Assembly (NCBI GenBank): GCA_014529385.2
Contig: CM043950.1
Span: 150,722,945 to 150,786,944, forward strand
Reading direction: 5' to 3'
DNA length: 64,000 nt
From: Adiantum capillus-veneris
Taxonomy: Eukaryota; Streptophyta; Polypodiopsida; Polypodiales; Pteridaceae
The notes beneath the pieces are model-generated. The model was not told the origin of the DNA. It was given only the letters and a program-made list of their open reading frames with translations, and ran no database searches. Position numbers and translations under genes: made by a program. Shown here one piece after another: positions 10,654 through 21,543 of this stretch; the stretch's first letter is position 1; each line of letters starts with the position of its first letter.

Positions 10654-11883
10654 TTGAATGAATTCAACACAATCTATAGTCAGTTGTCAGCTCAAGGTGT
10701 CAAGTTTGATGAACCTGTTAGAGCTATGTTCCTGTTGATCACATTGCCGGAAAGTTGGGACACTTTTCGCACAGCTTTGAGTAATTCTGCACCTCCAGAT
10801 GGTTTGAACATAGCAGGTGTAGAAGGAAGTCTGCTTACTGAAGAAACCAATAGAAAGACAATGGACAAAGGCAAAGGAACAGCCTTAGTTGTCAGGGGAA
10901 GGACCAAAGACAAGTACAAAGGTGGAAAGAGGAATCAGTCTCGTAGCAAGTCCCGCAGTGCTAAAGGCAAGAGTGACATAGAATGCTACCATTGTGGCAA
11001 GAAGGGTCACATGAAAAGAGACTGCAGAGAATGGAAAGCAGAAAAAGGCAAAGAGAAAGCTGAAGACCATGGTGAGAAGAACAAGTCCTCAGTGAAGATT
11101 CAAGAAAGAAATGTGACAAACACTGTTGCAGAGGATGACAGTCTAGTGTCAGGAGACATCTACTTCTTGAAGAATACAATGGACTCAGCTCTTCTTACAA
11201 CATCTGATGGAAATGCACTGAGTGACTGGATTATAGACTCAGGGGCATCACTTCATGTGTCTCCAAACAAGGAGTGGTTTACTTCTTATGTGACCACTAA
11301 AGATCATGTTCGGCTAGGCAATGGGCAGACATGTGAGATCTTAGGTGTTGGAGATGTTCAATTGAAGTTTCAGAATGGCTCTTATTTCAGGCTGAAGAAT
11401 GTGAGACATGTTCCCGCACTTACAAAGAGCTTGATCAGCACAGGTTTACTTGATGATGCTGGCTACATCACCACTTTTGGACAGAACATGTGGAAGATAT
11501 CCAAGGGTTCTATGACAGTAGCACATGGAGTAAAGTCTGGAGGACTTTACATGATTTATGTATCAAATGTCTCTAAAAATGTAATCAATGTAACCGAGCA
11601 GCCGAACGTTTCTTTGTGGCATAGCCGGTTAGGACATATGTCCAAGAAGGGAATGGAAATCTTGTCTCGTTCTGGTTATTTGCCTTGCTTTTCATTTAAT
11701 GATTTTGAATTCTGTGAACATTGTCTGTATGGTAAGCAAACACAGCAGCCACATAAGCATAGAAGCAATAGAAGAGATACACAGTTGGCACTTGTTCATA
11801 GTGATTTGTGTGGACCTATGCCTAACCTATCTCTAGGGGGAGCTTCTTACTTTATGACATTTATAGATGATTACTCCAGGTAA
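10654..11883 (+). pseudogene. Copia-A gag C-terminus, protease and integrase N-terminus
   Basis: A 409-codon frame. It starts in capsid (NEFNTIYSQLSAQGVKFDEP), then a basic linker, then a CCHC zinc knuckle CYHCGKKGHMKRDC (10984-11025) for RNA binding. The aspartic protease follows with DSGAS at about 11236. The integrase HHCC zinc domain (HSRLGHM..CEHCLYGK, about 11623-11740) and the first catalytic Asp (VHSDLCGP, about 11790-11815) come next. The frame ends DDYSR-stop. The stop is TAA at 11881, and the reading frame continues directly after it (VWVYFLKHK), so a nonsense codon splits the integrase core. The stop sits within CAGGTAAGT, a perfect plant 5' splice-site consensus, which may be chance. 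Confidence 0.9.
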
Positions 11884-14262
11884 GTATGGGTTTACTTTCT
11901 CAAGCACAAGGATGAAGCGTTGAGTGTTTTCAAAACGTTTGTGGCACTTGTGGAGAATCAGAGTGGCAAGAAGCTTAAATGCTTACGCACTGACAATGGT
12001 GGAGAGTATGTTTCAAAGGCCTTTCAGGACTTTTGTGAGTCAAAAGGTATAAAACGTGAACTTACTGCTCCTTACAATCCTCCTCAAAATGGTGTTGCTG
12101 AGAGGATGAATAGGACCATACAAGAGAAGGTCAGAAGTATGTTGTCTAATGCACAACTGCCAAATGGGTTTTGGGCTGAAGCTGTATCAACAGCTGTTCA
12201 TCTTGTAAATAGATCTCCTAGCAAGGTTTTGCAGAAGGATTCAGTGCCAAAGATGGTATGGTCAGGCAAAATTCCCTCATACAAGCATCTCAGAGTCTTT
12301 GGCTGTGAGGCATATACTCACGTTCCAAAGGAATTTAGGAACAAACTTGAGCCAAAGAGTAGAAAGTGCATCTTTCTAGGCTATGGTAATTCTGGTGAGA
12401 TGGGGTACAGACTTTGGGATCCCGAATCCAGAAAGGTTTTCCGCAGCAATGATGTTCACTTTAATGAATCCAAATATCATTCTAAACCAGAGAGGGTTGA
12501 GGAGATTAGAAGAGTTGTCTTCCAAGAAGATGGACCTGCACATGCAAGACAAAATGTCAGGGCTCAAGAGGAGCAAGGACAGGATAGAGTGGAACCACAG
12601 GTTGTGACTGAGCCTGAGCCACCTATTGTGCATAGATCTAGACGTGTCACGCGACCTCCTGATAGGTTTGTTCCATCTATGAACTATGTCATGTTGACTG
12701 ATTGCAATGAGCCTTCATGTTACAAGGAAGCAGTGCAAATGAAGGACTCCGGGAATTGGAAATTGGCCATGCAATCAGAGATGACATCTCTGCATAAAAA
12801 CCATACATGGAAGCTAGTTAAATTACCACGGGGCAGAAAGGCTCTACCTTGTAAATGGGTTTACAGGTATAAGATCATCGCTCATGATAGTCAGCCAAAG
12901 TACAAAGCAAGGCTTGTTGCCAAGGGCTTTAAGCAAGAACAAGGCATTGACTTTGAGGAAGTCTTCTCTCCGGTGGTCAAGATGACTACATTGAGATGCT
13001 TTCTTGCATTGGTTGCCATATTAGATTTGGTGTTGCACCAAATGGATGTCAAGACAGCGTTCTTGCATGGTGATTTAGATGTGGAAATTTACATGCAGCA
13101 ACCAGAAGGGTTTGTTGAGAAAGGCAAGGAAGATTGGGTATGCCAGTTGTTAAAGAGTCTTTATGGCTTAAAACAATCACCGAGGGCATGGTACCATAAA
13201 TTCCACAAGTTTATGCTTTCTCAAGGCTACAAACATAGTGAGTTCGATCACTGTCTATATACAAAGAAGGCTAAGGATGGTAGTTGGTTGATCCTTATTT
13301 TGTATGTGGATGACATGTTGATTGCTGGCAAGCACTTGGAAGAAATTTCAGCTTTGAAGTCAAAGATGGCAAAATCGTTTGACATGAAAGACATGGGTGA
13401 GGCAAGTCATATACTTGGTATGCGCATTGAGAGAGACAGATCAAAGAAGTTGATTTGGTTATCTCAAACAGAGTATATTGACAAGGTTTTGCAACGTTTC
13501 AATATGGAGAAGGGAAAGGCACTGAGTGTTCCATTGCCACCATATGTGAAACTTAGCAAACAAGATTGTCCTGTGTCTGAGGAAGAACAGGCTGAAATGG
13601 ATAAGATTCCATATGCGTCTGCAGTGGGTAGTTTGATGTATGCAATGATTGCTACTCGCCCAGACATTGCATTTGCAGTGGGAGTAGTAAGTCGATACAT
13701 GTCAAACCCAGGCAAGAAACATTGGGAGGCAGTGAAAGGAATATTGAGATACCTGAAAGCTACCAAGAGTATGCGTATATGCTATGGGAGTCAGGAGCTA
13801 AGTGTAAAGGGTTTTACAGACTCAGATTATGCAGGTGACTTAGATAACCGAAGGTCTACGTCAGGGTATGTCTTTACATTGGCTGGTGGAGCAGTATCAT
13901 GGCGTTCTAGATTACAAGATTGTGTTACTCAGTCTACTACAGAGGCTGAATATGTTGCAGCATCAGAGGCATGCAAAGAATCAATTTGGCTTAATCGACT
14001 AGTAACAGATTTGGGAATCAAAGAAGAGATGCCTGTGTTATATTGTGATAGTCAAAGTGCTATACAATTGGCTCGCAATCCAGTTTATCACTCAAAGACA
14101 AAGCATGTGGATGTGAAGTATCATTTCATCAGGGAAATGCTCGAGGATAAGCAACTTCAGCTTGTCAAAGTTCACACCATAGAAAATCATGCTGATCTAC
14201 TTACAAAAGGACTTCCCTCAGAGAGCTTTGCGCATTTTTGCAAGCAGTTAGGTGTAGGGTAG
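11884..14262 (+). pseudogene. Copia-A integrase core, reverse transcriptase and RNase H
   Basis: Same frame as the preceding segment after the TAA. The integrase core continues with LRTDNGGEY (second Asp) and NPPQNGVAERMNR (catalytic Glu). RT follows: WVYRYKI, KARLVAKGFKQEQGIDFEE, TAFLHGDLDVEIYMQQPEGF, and the active-site box LYVDDMLIAG (about 13300-13330). RNase H has TDSDYAGDLDNRRSTSGY (about 13816) and ends TKHVDVKYHFIRE..HTIENHADLLTKGLP. Catalytic residues of all three enzymes are present; only the upstream stop and frameshifts disable it. Lineage looks Tork-like, tentatively. It ends 80 bp before the polypurine tract. Confidence 0.95.
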
Positions 14263-14340
14263 TACATCACTTCTCTACATCTCTTGTATATTAGCTTGTA
14301 TAGTAGCTTCTCTCACACTTAAAGTACCACATTGGACTTT

Positions 14341-14351
14341 AAGTGGGAGGT
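14341..14351 (+). promoter_or_regulatory. Copia-A polypurine tract
   Basis: AAGTGGGAGGT directly precedes the 3' LTR. It is the plus-strand cDNA primer. Confidence 0.8.
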
Positions 14352-14545
14352 TGTTGGGGTATAAATCCGAATGTGGTCGCCCAGGTAAGTGGGCGGGCCG
14401 CCAAGTATGTACACATATTCTTTTGTAAAAACCTAATAAGAACTCACTATGCTCTACACGTTACAGTAGAGCGAGTTCACCATATCGTCGTGCTCTTCTT
14501 CTCACACTCTCTCTCTCGCGTCGCACTTCCGCTCGTACTCCTTCA
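14352..14545 (+). repeat. Copia-A 3' LTR
   Basis: 194-bp partner of 9059-9250, followed by the target duplication GTTCT. Confidence 0.95.
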
Positions 14546-14550
14546 GTTCT

Positions 14551-14789
14551 AGTATCTCGCAGGAGCAGATCAATAAGCGAGGGCTATTTTGTGGTTGTAC
14601 CCTACCGTACTTGAGGTAGACATACATACTTTCTCAAAAGTGCATTTCACGTTATTGCCCAAGCATGAGATGGGACCCCTATTCCTAGGGTTTCTTGGGA
14701 TTAGAGTCTCAACTATCCTTTAGTTTTTCTATTAAATGTAGGTAGTAGGTCACTTTGAGTGACATTTACACATTTATTAGGAGTTTGTC
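14551..14789 (+). mobile_element. Copia-0 3' LTR, second piece
   Basis: Sequence between the Copia-A and Copia-B insertions. Because both flanking insertions have exact target duplications, this piece joins 9058 on the left and 28757 on the right and is the middle of one old LTR. No coding potential. Confidence 0.7.
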
Positions 14790-15016
14790 TGTTGGAATTA
14801 GGGTTGCAGAGAAACACACACAGCTTGGAGAAGACGAAGGAAGCTCAAGGCACACAATAGAGAGTGTGTTACTTAGTGTGCAATGGAAAGATAGTTAGCC
14901 CTAGAGTGATGGGCGTATATACAATGCACGGGGGAAAAAACCTCCTAAAGAGGGAAAAAATGCCCCGGCGGTCCTAGTGTGTTCACACACATCACTACCA
15001 CATGTATATGGTAACA
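14790..15016 (-). repeat. Copia-B 3' LTR
   Basis: 227 bp. In element orientation it starts TGTTACCATATACATG and ends TCCAACA. Confidence 0.95.
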
Positions 15017-15030
15017 AATCCCCCCTGGAG
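15017..15030 (-). promoter_or_regulatory. Copia-B polypurine tract
   Basis: The minus strand reads CTCCAGGGGGGATT immediately before the 3' LTR. Confidence 0.85.
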
Positions 15031-15091
15031 TGATGTGGTGAACGAGAGCTGGCACATGAGTAAAGGGAAGTGCCATGCCCTGAGGACAGGA

Positions 15092-18000
15092 TCAGTCCAC
15101 AAAGGGGAGTAAGCCCAAAGCTTTGCGGAAAGCTTCAAGCTTCTCACGAGACAATGCCTTTGTGAAAAGATCTGCAAGGTTGTCCTGTGTTGGCACATAA
15201 GCCAAGCTGATCTCTCCTGTTGAGAGCCTCTCCCTGACATAGTGGTAATGCACCTCAATGTGCTTTGTGCGAGCATGAAAAACTGGGTTCCTCGCAACTG
15301 CCAATGCGCTCTGACTGTCAGTGTAGATAGTGTTGGCAGTGTCCTGTCCAACACCCAAGTCAGCCATAAGGCGTCTGAGCCATACACACTCAACCGTAGC
15401 TATGAAGACTGCCCTGTACTCAGCCTCACAACTCGAAGTGGCCATAGCAGGTTGCTTCTTGCTCAACCATGATATACATGAACTGCCAAGTATGAAACAA
15501 AAACCACTTGTGGACACTCGCGTGTCAAAACAACCAGCCCAATCTGAGTCCGAAAAAGCATGTAAGTCTGGCGGCAATGATCCCCCCTTGGGATAAAACA
15601 AGCCAAGATGTAAAGTGCCACTAAGGTAGCGGAAAATCCTCTTGACAGCCTGCCAATGCTTAGACCCTGGGCTATGCATAAATCTGCTGACCTGCGAGAC
15701 TGCAAACTGAATATCTGGCCTCGTGTTGCATACATAAATGAGGCAGCCAACAGCAGTTTGGTAAAGAGTGACATCAGCAGGATCGCCAGTATCATGTAGA
15801 CTCAACTTCAAACCTGTTTCCATGGGAGTGGCAATAGGTTTGCAATCCTCAAGTCCAAACTTACATAGCAATGTCTCTATGTAACTTTTCTGACACAAGG
15901 CAATACCACCATCACACAGCTTAAACTGTATACCCAAGTAATGATGCAACAGCCCCAAATCTTTCATCTTGAAAGTGGCATTCAAATCAGCCTTAAATTC
16001 AGCAATATGTCTCTCATTTGGTCCAGTGATCAGCAAATCATCAACATAAAGAACCACAATGAGAAATACATCATCCTCACGCTTTACATACAATGTGCTT
16101 TCTGTTGGACTGTTACGAAAGCCTCGTTTAACCAAATGAGTGTCAGCTTTCTCATACCAAGCACGAGGAGATTGCTTCAACCCATACAAAGCCTTCTTAC
16201 ATTTGCACACTTTGTCCTCTTGTCCTTTTATGACAAAACCGCGAGGCTGCGTTACATAAACTTCCTCAAATATGTCACCATTCAAGAAAGCAGTAACAAT
16301 GTCTGATTGATGTACATCCCAACCAAAATGAGCTGCCAATGCACATAGAAAACGCACAGTAGTCATACGACAAGTGGGAGCAAAAGTCTCTTCATAATCT
16401 ATGCCTTTTTGTTGTGCATAACCCTTTGCAACAAGTCGAGCCTTATGGCGATCGATCTCACCATCCGGCTTGCGTTTCAACTTGTAAACCCACTTCATAC
16501 CAATGGCCTTTTTGCCAGGAGGCAAATCACATAAAGTCCATGTGTCATTCTCTATAAGTGCATCATATTCTGATTTCATGGTAGCAATCCAATTTTCTGA
16601 ATTCTGTGCTTCATCAAAAGACAGAGGCTCCTCAACATCATGTAAACTAGACACAGCCAAAGCATAACAATCTGATGCATAAGATGCATGGCGAGAGCCT
16701 GAACGAGTACGACTAGAAAAAGGTGCATCCAATTTACTGTCACGCAAAGTGTGCACCAACCATTTTGGCATACCTCTAGCCTGCTCATTTTCAGCCCTTT
16801 CCTCATCAAGTACATCATGTACATCTGCATCAGTAATAGGCTGTTCTAAAACATTTTCAGAAACCCCCATAGGCTGTACATTTGCCTCATTGGAACTTAC
16901 ATTCGTATTTCCACCACTCAAAAGAGGCAACAAAGTGTCATAAATGTCCTGTGAGCTTACATTACTGTCTCTAGTACATGACAGCAAGGGCTGAACAGAG
17001 TCTTCCACAAACACTACATCCCGTGAAACCAAAATACGTTTTGTTTGCGGATGATACAACCTGTAACCTTTGCTTTTAGCACTATAACCAACAAAAATAC
17101 ATTTGACAGCCTTATCATCCAATTTTCTGCGCTGCACTTGTGGCACCAAAGCATATGCCAAACAGCCAAAAACACGCATGTGCTCAATAGAAGGTTTTCT
17201 ATCATGCCATGCTTCATATGGAGTAATAGACTGCAAAGCTTTCGTAGGACACCTGTTAAGTACATAAGTGGCACACATGATGGCCTCAAGCCAAAAAGAA
17301 TGCGGCAAAGCTTGACTTTTGACCATACATCGTGCCATTTCCGTTAGTGACCTGTTTTTCCTCTCAGCAACACCATTTTGCTGAGGTGTATAAGGCACTG
17401 TACATTGGTGTTTTATCCCACGACTAGCCAGAAATGCATTAAATTCATGAGACATATACTCCCCCCCTCGATCGGAACGGAGGGTGCCCATAGTACATTT
17501 TGAGACATTTTCAGCCATAGCCAAAAATTGTTTGAAGCACATAAAAACTTCGGACTTCGCTTTAAGCGGAAATGCCCATGCATGCCTGGAGTAATCATCA
17601 ATGAAAGTCACGAAGTACAGGTAGTTGCCCAAGGACGGAGTTTGCATGGGCCCACAAACATCACTATGCACAAGCTGCAACCTGCATGTGGCCCTAACTG
17701 AACCATCCTTTGGAAACTTAGAACGCTGCATTTTACCCAGAATACAGCCTTCACAAACATGTTTGACAGGTGCTTCAAGAGGCGGCAAAGAAGCAACCAT
17801 ATCAGATTTCTGCAAACGCAACAAACTGGCAAAATTGAGATGACCAAAATGTGCATGCCAAAGTTTTGCATCTGAAATAGCCCTTGAATCTGCAACAGCA
17901 TTTGCAAAATTTTGTCCACACTTGTCATACAAAGTGAGCTTATACAGCCCACGGCACAAAAGCCCAGATGCAACAATTTCATCACCAAAACTGAGATCAT

Positions 18001-18529
18001 GAACTGTACATCTGTCATCCACAAATTTGACTACAAGTCCAAGTCTAGCAAGTGCGGATACAGACAAGAGATTCTTCTTGATCCCAGGTACATAAAGTGC
18101 ATCAACAAGTGTGAAGGAACTGCCATTAGCAGCAATGAGCACAATCTTTCCAACTCCCTGAACTGGATAAGAGGCGTTGTTGGCACAAGTGACTGAATTC
18201 CCATGAGGGACAGACTCGAGAGAGGTAAACAATTCACGATGTGAGGTAATGTGCTTTGTAGCACCACTGTCGAAATACCACACATGTGAATCTGCAGCAA
18301 CTGACAAGCATGCATCATGGACAACAGGATTGTAAGTGCACTCTGCGCTAAAAGCCCATTCTGCATCAACATCAGCATCACAATCTCCTTTCACAGAAGA
18401 CTCAACAATGGCTGCATTTGTAGTGGAACCAGCATTTGTAGTGGAACCACCCTCTTTCTTCTTAGCCTCTTTGGCCTTCAACTTAGGACACGACTTGATC
18501 AAGTGATCATTGGCTTTACAATATGGCAA
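15092..18529 (-). CDS. Copia-B pol: protease, integrase, RT, RNase H
   Basis: An open frame of about 1,145 codons that begins inside the zinc knuckle (PYCKANDHLIKSC) and runs to the end of RNase H. Protease: WYFDSGATKHITS (about 18285-18245). Integrase: HAHFGHLNFASL..CEGCILGK, then VHSDVCGPM, LRSDRGGEY and QQNGVAERKN, giving the zinc domain and all DDE residues. RT: KARLVAKGYAQQKGIDYEE and the active site LYVDDLLITG (about 16055-16025). RNase H: SDSDWAGCFDTRVSTSG and TKHIEVHYHYVRE, ending LGLLPFVD. No internal stop was seen. It has no start of its own: the upstream gag frame is cut off by a one-base loss at about 18520-18530 (TGC-CA where TGC-CCA is expected), so the polyprotein cannot be made as one piece unless a frameshift occurs. 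Confidence 0.95.
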   Translation of the reverse strand: MPYCKANDHLIKSCPKLKAKEAKKKEGGSTTNAGSTTNAAIVESSVKGDCDADVDAEWAFSAECTYNPVVHDACLSVAADSHVWYFDSGATKHITSHRELFTSLESVPHGNSVTCANNASYPVQGVGKIVLIAANGSSFTLVDALYVPGIKKNLLSVSALARLGLVVKFVDDRCTVHDLSFGDEIVASGLLCRGLYKLTLYDKCGQNFANAVADSRAISDAKLWHAHFGHLNFASLLRLQKSDMVASLPPLEAPVKHVCEGCILGKMQRSKFPKDGSVRATCRLQLVHSDVCGPMQTPSLGNYLYFVTFIDDYSRHAWAFPLKAKSEVFMCFKQFLAMAENVSKCTMGTLRSDRGGEYMSHEFNAFLASRGIKHQCTVPYTPQQNGVAERKNRSLTEMARCMVKSQALPHSFWLEAIMCATYVLNRCPTKALQSITPYEAWHDRKPSIEHMRVFGCLAYALVPQVQRRKLDDKAVKCIFVGYSAKSKGYRLYHPQTKRILVSRDVVFVEDSVQPLLSCTRDSNVSSQDIYDTLLPLLSGGNTNVSSNEANVQPMGVSENVLEQPITDADVHDVLDEERAENEQARGMPKWLVHTLRDSKLDAPFSSRTRSGSRHASYASDCYALAVSSLHDVEEPLSFDEAQNSENWIATMKSEYDALIENDTWTLCDLPPGKKAIGMKWVYKLKRKPDGEIDRHKARLVAKGYAQQKGIDYEETFAPTCRMTTVRFLCALAAHFGWDVHQSDIVTAFLNGDIFEEVYVTQPRGFVIKGQEDKVCKCKKALYGLKQSPRAWYEKADTHLVKRGFRNSPTESTLYVKREDDVFLIVVLYVDDLLITGPNERHIAEFKADLNATFKMKDLGLLHHYLGIQFKLCDGGIALCQKSYIETLLCKFGLEDCKPIATPMETGLKLSLHDTGDPADVTLYQTAVGCLIYVCNTRPDIQFAVSQVSRFMHSPGSKHWQAVKRIFRYLSGTLHLGLFYPKGGSLPPDLHAFSDSDWAGCFDTRVSTSGFCFILGSSCISWLSKKQPAMATSSCEAEYRAVFIATVECVWLRRLMADLGVGQDTANTIYTDSQSALAVARNPVFHARTKHIEVHYHYVRERLSTGEISLAYVPTQDNLADLFTKALSREKLEAFRKALGLLPFVD

Positions 18530-19377
18530 CGCATCTTCTTTTTGCCCTTATCACCAGAATTGCTAGACGAAGTGCTGCCAGCAGAAGCATTAGGAATAGA
18601 ATTTTTGCCACTCGCAGCAGAACCATAAGAAGTGGCTGCATTACTGTTACCACCCTTTCTTTGAGAAGCAATAAAAGCCTATTCAACTGCATGCTGCCTA
18701 GTCCTGTTTTTTCTAGAAAGTGACTCTTGCAACAACAATGTGCATAATGCATCAAACTTGACAACTTCAGGATTTCCTTGGGTCATCAGTCTCCAAGTAC
18801 TAGCAAAAGTCTGGTAGGAATCTGGTAAGGCATCAAGAACAGTCTGCACAAGGGAACTGTCCGAAATGACTTCACCTGCAGAAATGAGTTGCTCATTGAT
18901 ATCCTTGACACTAGCAAGGAAAGTGTCCATATCATCTTCCTCATGCATAATCTTCGACTCTAGCTCTTTACGCAGCAAAGCAATTTTAGCCTCATTGCGG
19001 CTTGCATAAAGACCTGCTAGAATATCCCAAGCCTGTTTTGCAGATTTTGCTGAACGGATGTGAGGAATAATGGTGCGCTTCACAGACAACGCAATCAATG
19101 CATGAGCCTGTGCATCCTTAACATCCCTACGAGCTTGTTCTGCCGTAGGCAAAACAACTCTAACAGCTGCAATCCTTGCAGCAAGACCTGCAACATCCTC
19201 AACATCGCCTACATCTTCAGAACCAGGACGTACATCAATGCCCTGCACAATGTTCCAGACACCTTTTGACACAAGAACATGTTGCATCATATAAGCCCAC
19301 ATAGGGTAGTTGTCCCCATCCAACCTGTCCTCAGCAGCAAACATCTTGAACACATCTGTGTTGTTGTTGTCAACCAT
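18530..19377 (-). pseudogene. Copia-B gag (UBN2-type), nonsense and frameshift
   Basis: ATG at 19377 (MVDNNNTDVFKMFAAEDRLD) was chosen because it starts the conserved gag block RLDGDNYPMWAYMMQHVL; an in-frame ATG further upstream (19437) only adds leader. The UBN2-type capsid continues through AWDILAGLYASRNEAKIALL and LPDSYQTFASTW. A TAG at 18679-18681 follows HAVE (a CAG-to-TAG change is likely). The same frame then reads AFIASQRKGGNSNAATSYG up to KKKMRC, where the zinc knuckle moves into the pol frame by a one-base loss. So there are two lesions between capsid and pol. Confidence 0.9.
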
Positions 19378-19509
19378 GGTAAATGCTGCACCTGATGTGA
19401 AAACTGCCCGAAAATAGGAGAAATGGAGCGGGAACAACTTGTGCTATATAGCACAAACCGTAGAAGACTATAAGGCACCTGTTATGCAGAAAACGGCACT
19501 GATAGAAAA

Positions 19510-21128
19510 TGTCATAAAATCTAATATCTAACTAACCCAAATGATTTTCTCATATTAAATTGATCACTTAATGTGGGAGAATAAACGGGAACAAGTGTTA
19601 AGATATAGGTATGTGCTTTTAGATCTATCTCAACATGGGCCAATGTAAAGGGGCCCAAAAGGGAGATGGTCTATCAAAGAGCAAGGCTAACCAATGGAGC
19701 ATAATACCTTAGGGTTAGCTTCATTGAAGACCTCCAATAAATGTGTGTAAAAGTCCTTTGACCTTAAGTAAGCTAGGGCTGAGCTTGAGGTGGGAACCCG
19801 GCCCAAGCTCGAGGTGCTTGTCCTGCTTGAGGTGCTTGTCATGCTTGAGGTGTTTTTCATGCTTGAGGTGCTTGATTAAGATGCTTGAGGTGCTTGACTG
19901 GCTCCATGCTTGAGGTGCTTGACTTGCTGCATGATTAAAGTACTTGAGGTGCCTTGAGAAGCTTGCCTGAGATGCTTGTGGGAACCCCCCCTAGTTCAAG
20001 TGCTTTGTCATGCTTGGTGAGTAAGGTGCTTGATCACCTAAAAGTCAAAAGCATTCCTACAAGAGGGGGGGCGAGCCCTTTTCCTAGGGCCTAGAGAGAG
20101 AACACCCACTCACACACACAAGGGAAGCCCATCTTGAAGAGGCAGCAAGGACACATGTCAGGCCCCTACCCATGTTACCTTCATGTGTTGCTTGAAGCCT
20201 ATTGGCTAGGCTTCAAAGGGGTCCAATGATAAATTACATGAATTATCTAATTGTTTTAGCATTTATCAAGTCCTCTCTCTCAAAGGGGAAAGGGGGACAC
20301 TTGTCCCAAGGCTACCCATGTTGCTTGTAATGGCTCTTGCTTGTGATTGGCTAGGCCTGGAGGGGTCCAATGAGCTTCAGGCATGAGCTACAAGGGGGGG
20401 TCGACCCAAGCAAGCTAGGGGGGTGCCTAGGGGGTATACTCACCCACACACACTCACAAGCACTCTCATTGTGTGATATGCAAAGTGCAAGAGCTCCCTC
20501 TCCAAGCAAGTAGAGGTTGAGAGCCTACACCAACACTCTTGGCTATGGAGTGCAAATCCAACCAAGAGCCATGCTTCAATGCTTAAGCTTGCCATCTCCT
20601 TCCTCTTCATTACTATGCTATTATGTATGCTAGCAACAAGAGTATGATAAGTGAGGAACTAATTCTTTCTCCTACGAAATGTTTCTTCTTCCTCTTCCCT
20701 ACCCTCATTCCCTGCTAGCTCTCTCCACCTTCGAAGGTGTTTGAGGTCTTGGGACTGAGGCTTGGGATAGTTAAAGCTTTCTTCAAGTTTATGTTATGTT
20801 TGTGGTGCATGAAGCCTTCCATCTTCATGGCATCACCTAGGTCACAAGGAACACAAAGACTGTATTGTAACAAGTCTCTCTTTATGGGAGAAATCATAAT
20901 ACAAATGCCTATTGGAGGGGGGACTGGCTCCACATAAATCCGGTCCTCAATTGTTGTCATGTTCTCTAAACTCTCTTGCAAAAGTATTGTCTATGCCAAG
21001 TTAACTAATTGCTATGATTATGTTGCTATCTTCAATTATGTATACCCGCTATGCTCACAAAATCATTTCTTGAAAGTACTCTCATTAAATTCCGCTATTC
21101 TCAAATTGAATAGGCAAATTCCATTACA
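19510..21128 (+). repeat. Gypsy-A 5' LTR
   Basis: 1,619 bp. Contains the GCTTGAGGTGCTTG minisatellite (about 19790-19990), with one 18-bp unit more than the 3' LTR. Confidence 0.97.
19790..19990 (+). repeat. GCTTGAGGTGCTTG minisatellite in the LTR
   Basis: Roughly eight imperfect copies of a GAGGTGCTTG(n) unit with spacers such as CATGCTTGAGGTGCTTGACT. The 3' LTR equivalent lies at about 26970-27150 and lacks an 18-bp piece (CTTGTCATGCTTGAGGTG), a unit-sized slippage difference. Confidence 0.85.
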
Positions 21129-21129
21129 T

Positions 21130-21141
21130 TGGTATCAGAGC
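21130..21141 (+). promoter_or_regulatory. Gypsy-A primer-binding site
   Basis: TGGTATCAGAGC, complementary to the 3' end of plant initiator-Met tRNA, one base after the LTR. Confidence 0.95.
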
Positions 21142-21543
21142 ATTTGGTTTCTCTTTTCTTGCTTAAGAAGAGAGGTCCTTAAGTAGCCTATAAATGGTTG
21201 ATGTTGTTAATTATAATAGAGTAAGTGGAACTGGGATCTAATACCGGTTTTGTTAAGCCCACTATGTGGGGGATGGTGCACACCTCGGGAGCTTTGGACT
21301 TAATAATGGAGTCTTTTTAGACTTGCCTACGGTTTTACCATTATTGAGCCATAAGAAGTCCGAAAGGAGCTAGCCCTTGGCAACTCTGCTATGTTAGACT
21401 TACTCCTCTACTCTCTATAATTAACCACTTTGAGCCGTGGGTGTAGATACTTAAGAGCCGATTTTCAAAGGCTAAGAGGAGTGGCAACTAAGGTTTTGAA
21501 TTGCCAAAGCATACACTAAGTACATACATAAAATTTTGTTAAC

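Larger units (their letters stand above)
9059..14545 (+). mobile_element. Copia-A, complete Ty1/copia retrotransposon
   Basis: Element of 5,487 bp with 192 bp (left) and 194 bp (right) LTRs, both beginning TGTTGGGGTATAAA and ending CTTCA. GTTCT directly flanks both ends (9054-9058 and 14546-14550), an exact 5-bp target duplication. Order is LTR, degenerate initiator-Met primer site, leader, gag-protease-integrase-RT-RNase H, polypurine tract, LTR, i.e. copia order. By eye the LTRs differ at about six positions plus a 2-bp indel (roughly 3%). The coding region carries two nonsense codons and two single-base losses, so it is dead. It lies inside the 3' LTR of Copia-0. Confidence 0.95.

Noticed and set aside
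12376-12633. Minus-strand ORFs over Copia-A (also 13464-13766 and 10885-11179)
   Set aside because: They are antisense shadows of the well-supported plus-strand polyprotein.
20715-20981. 88-codon minus ORF repeated exactly at 27876-28142
   Set aside because: Both lie at the same position in the two Gypsy-A LTRs; their identity reflects LTR identity, not an independent gene.
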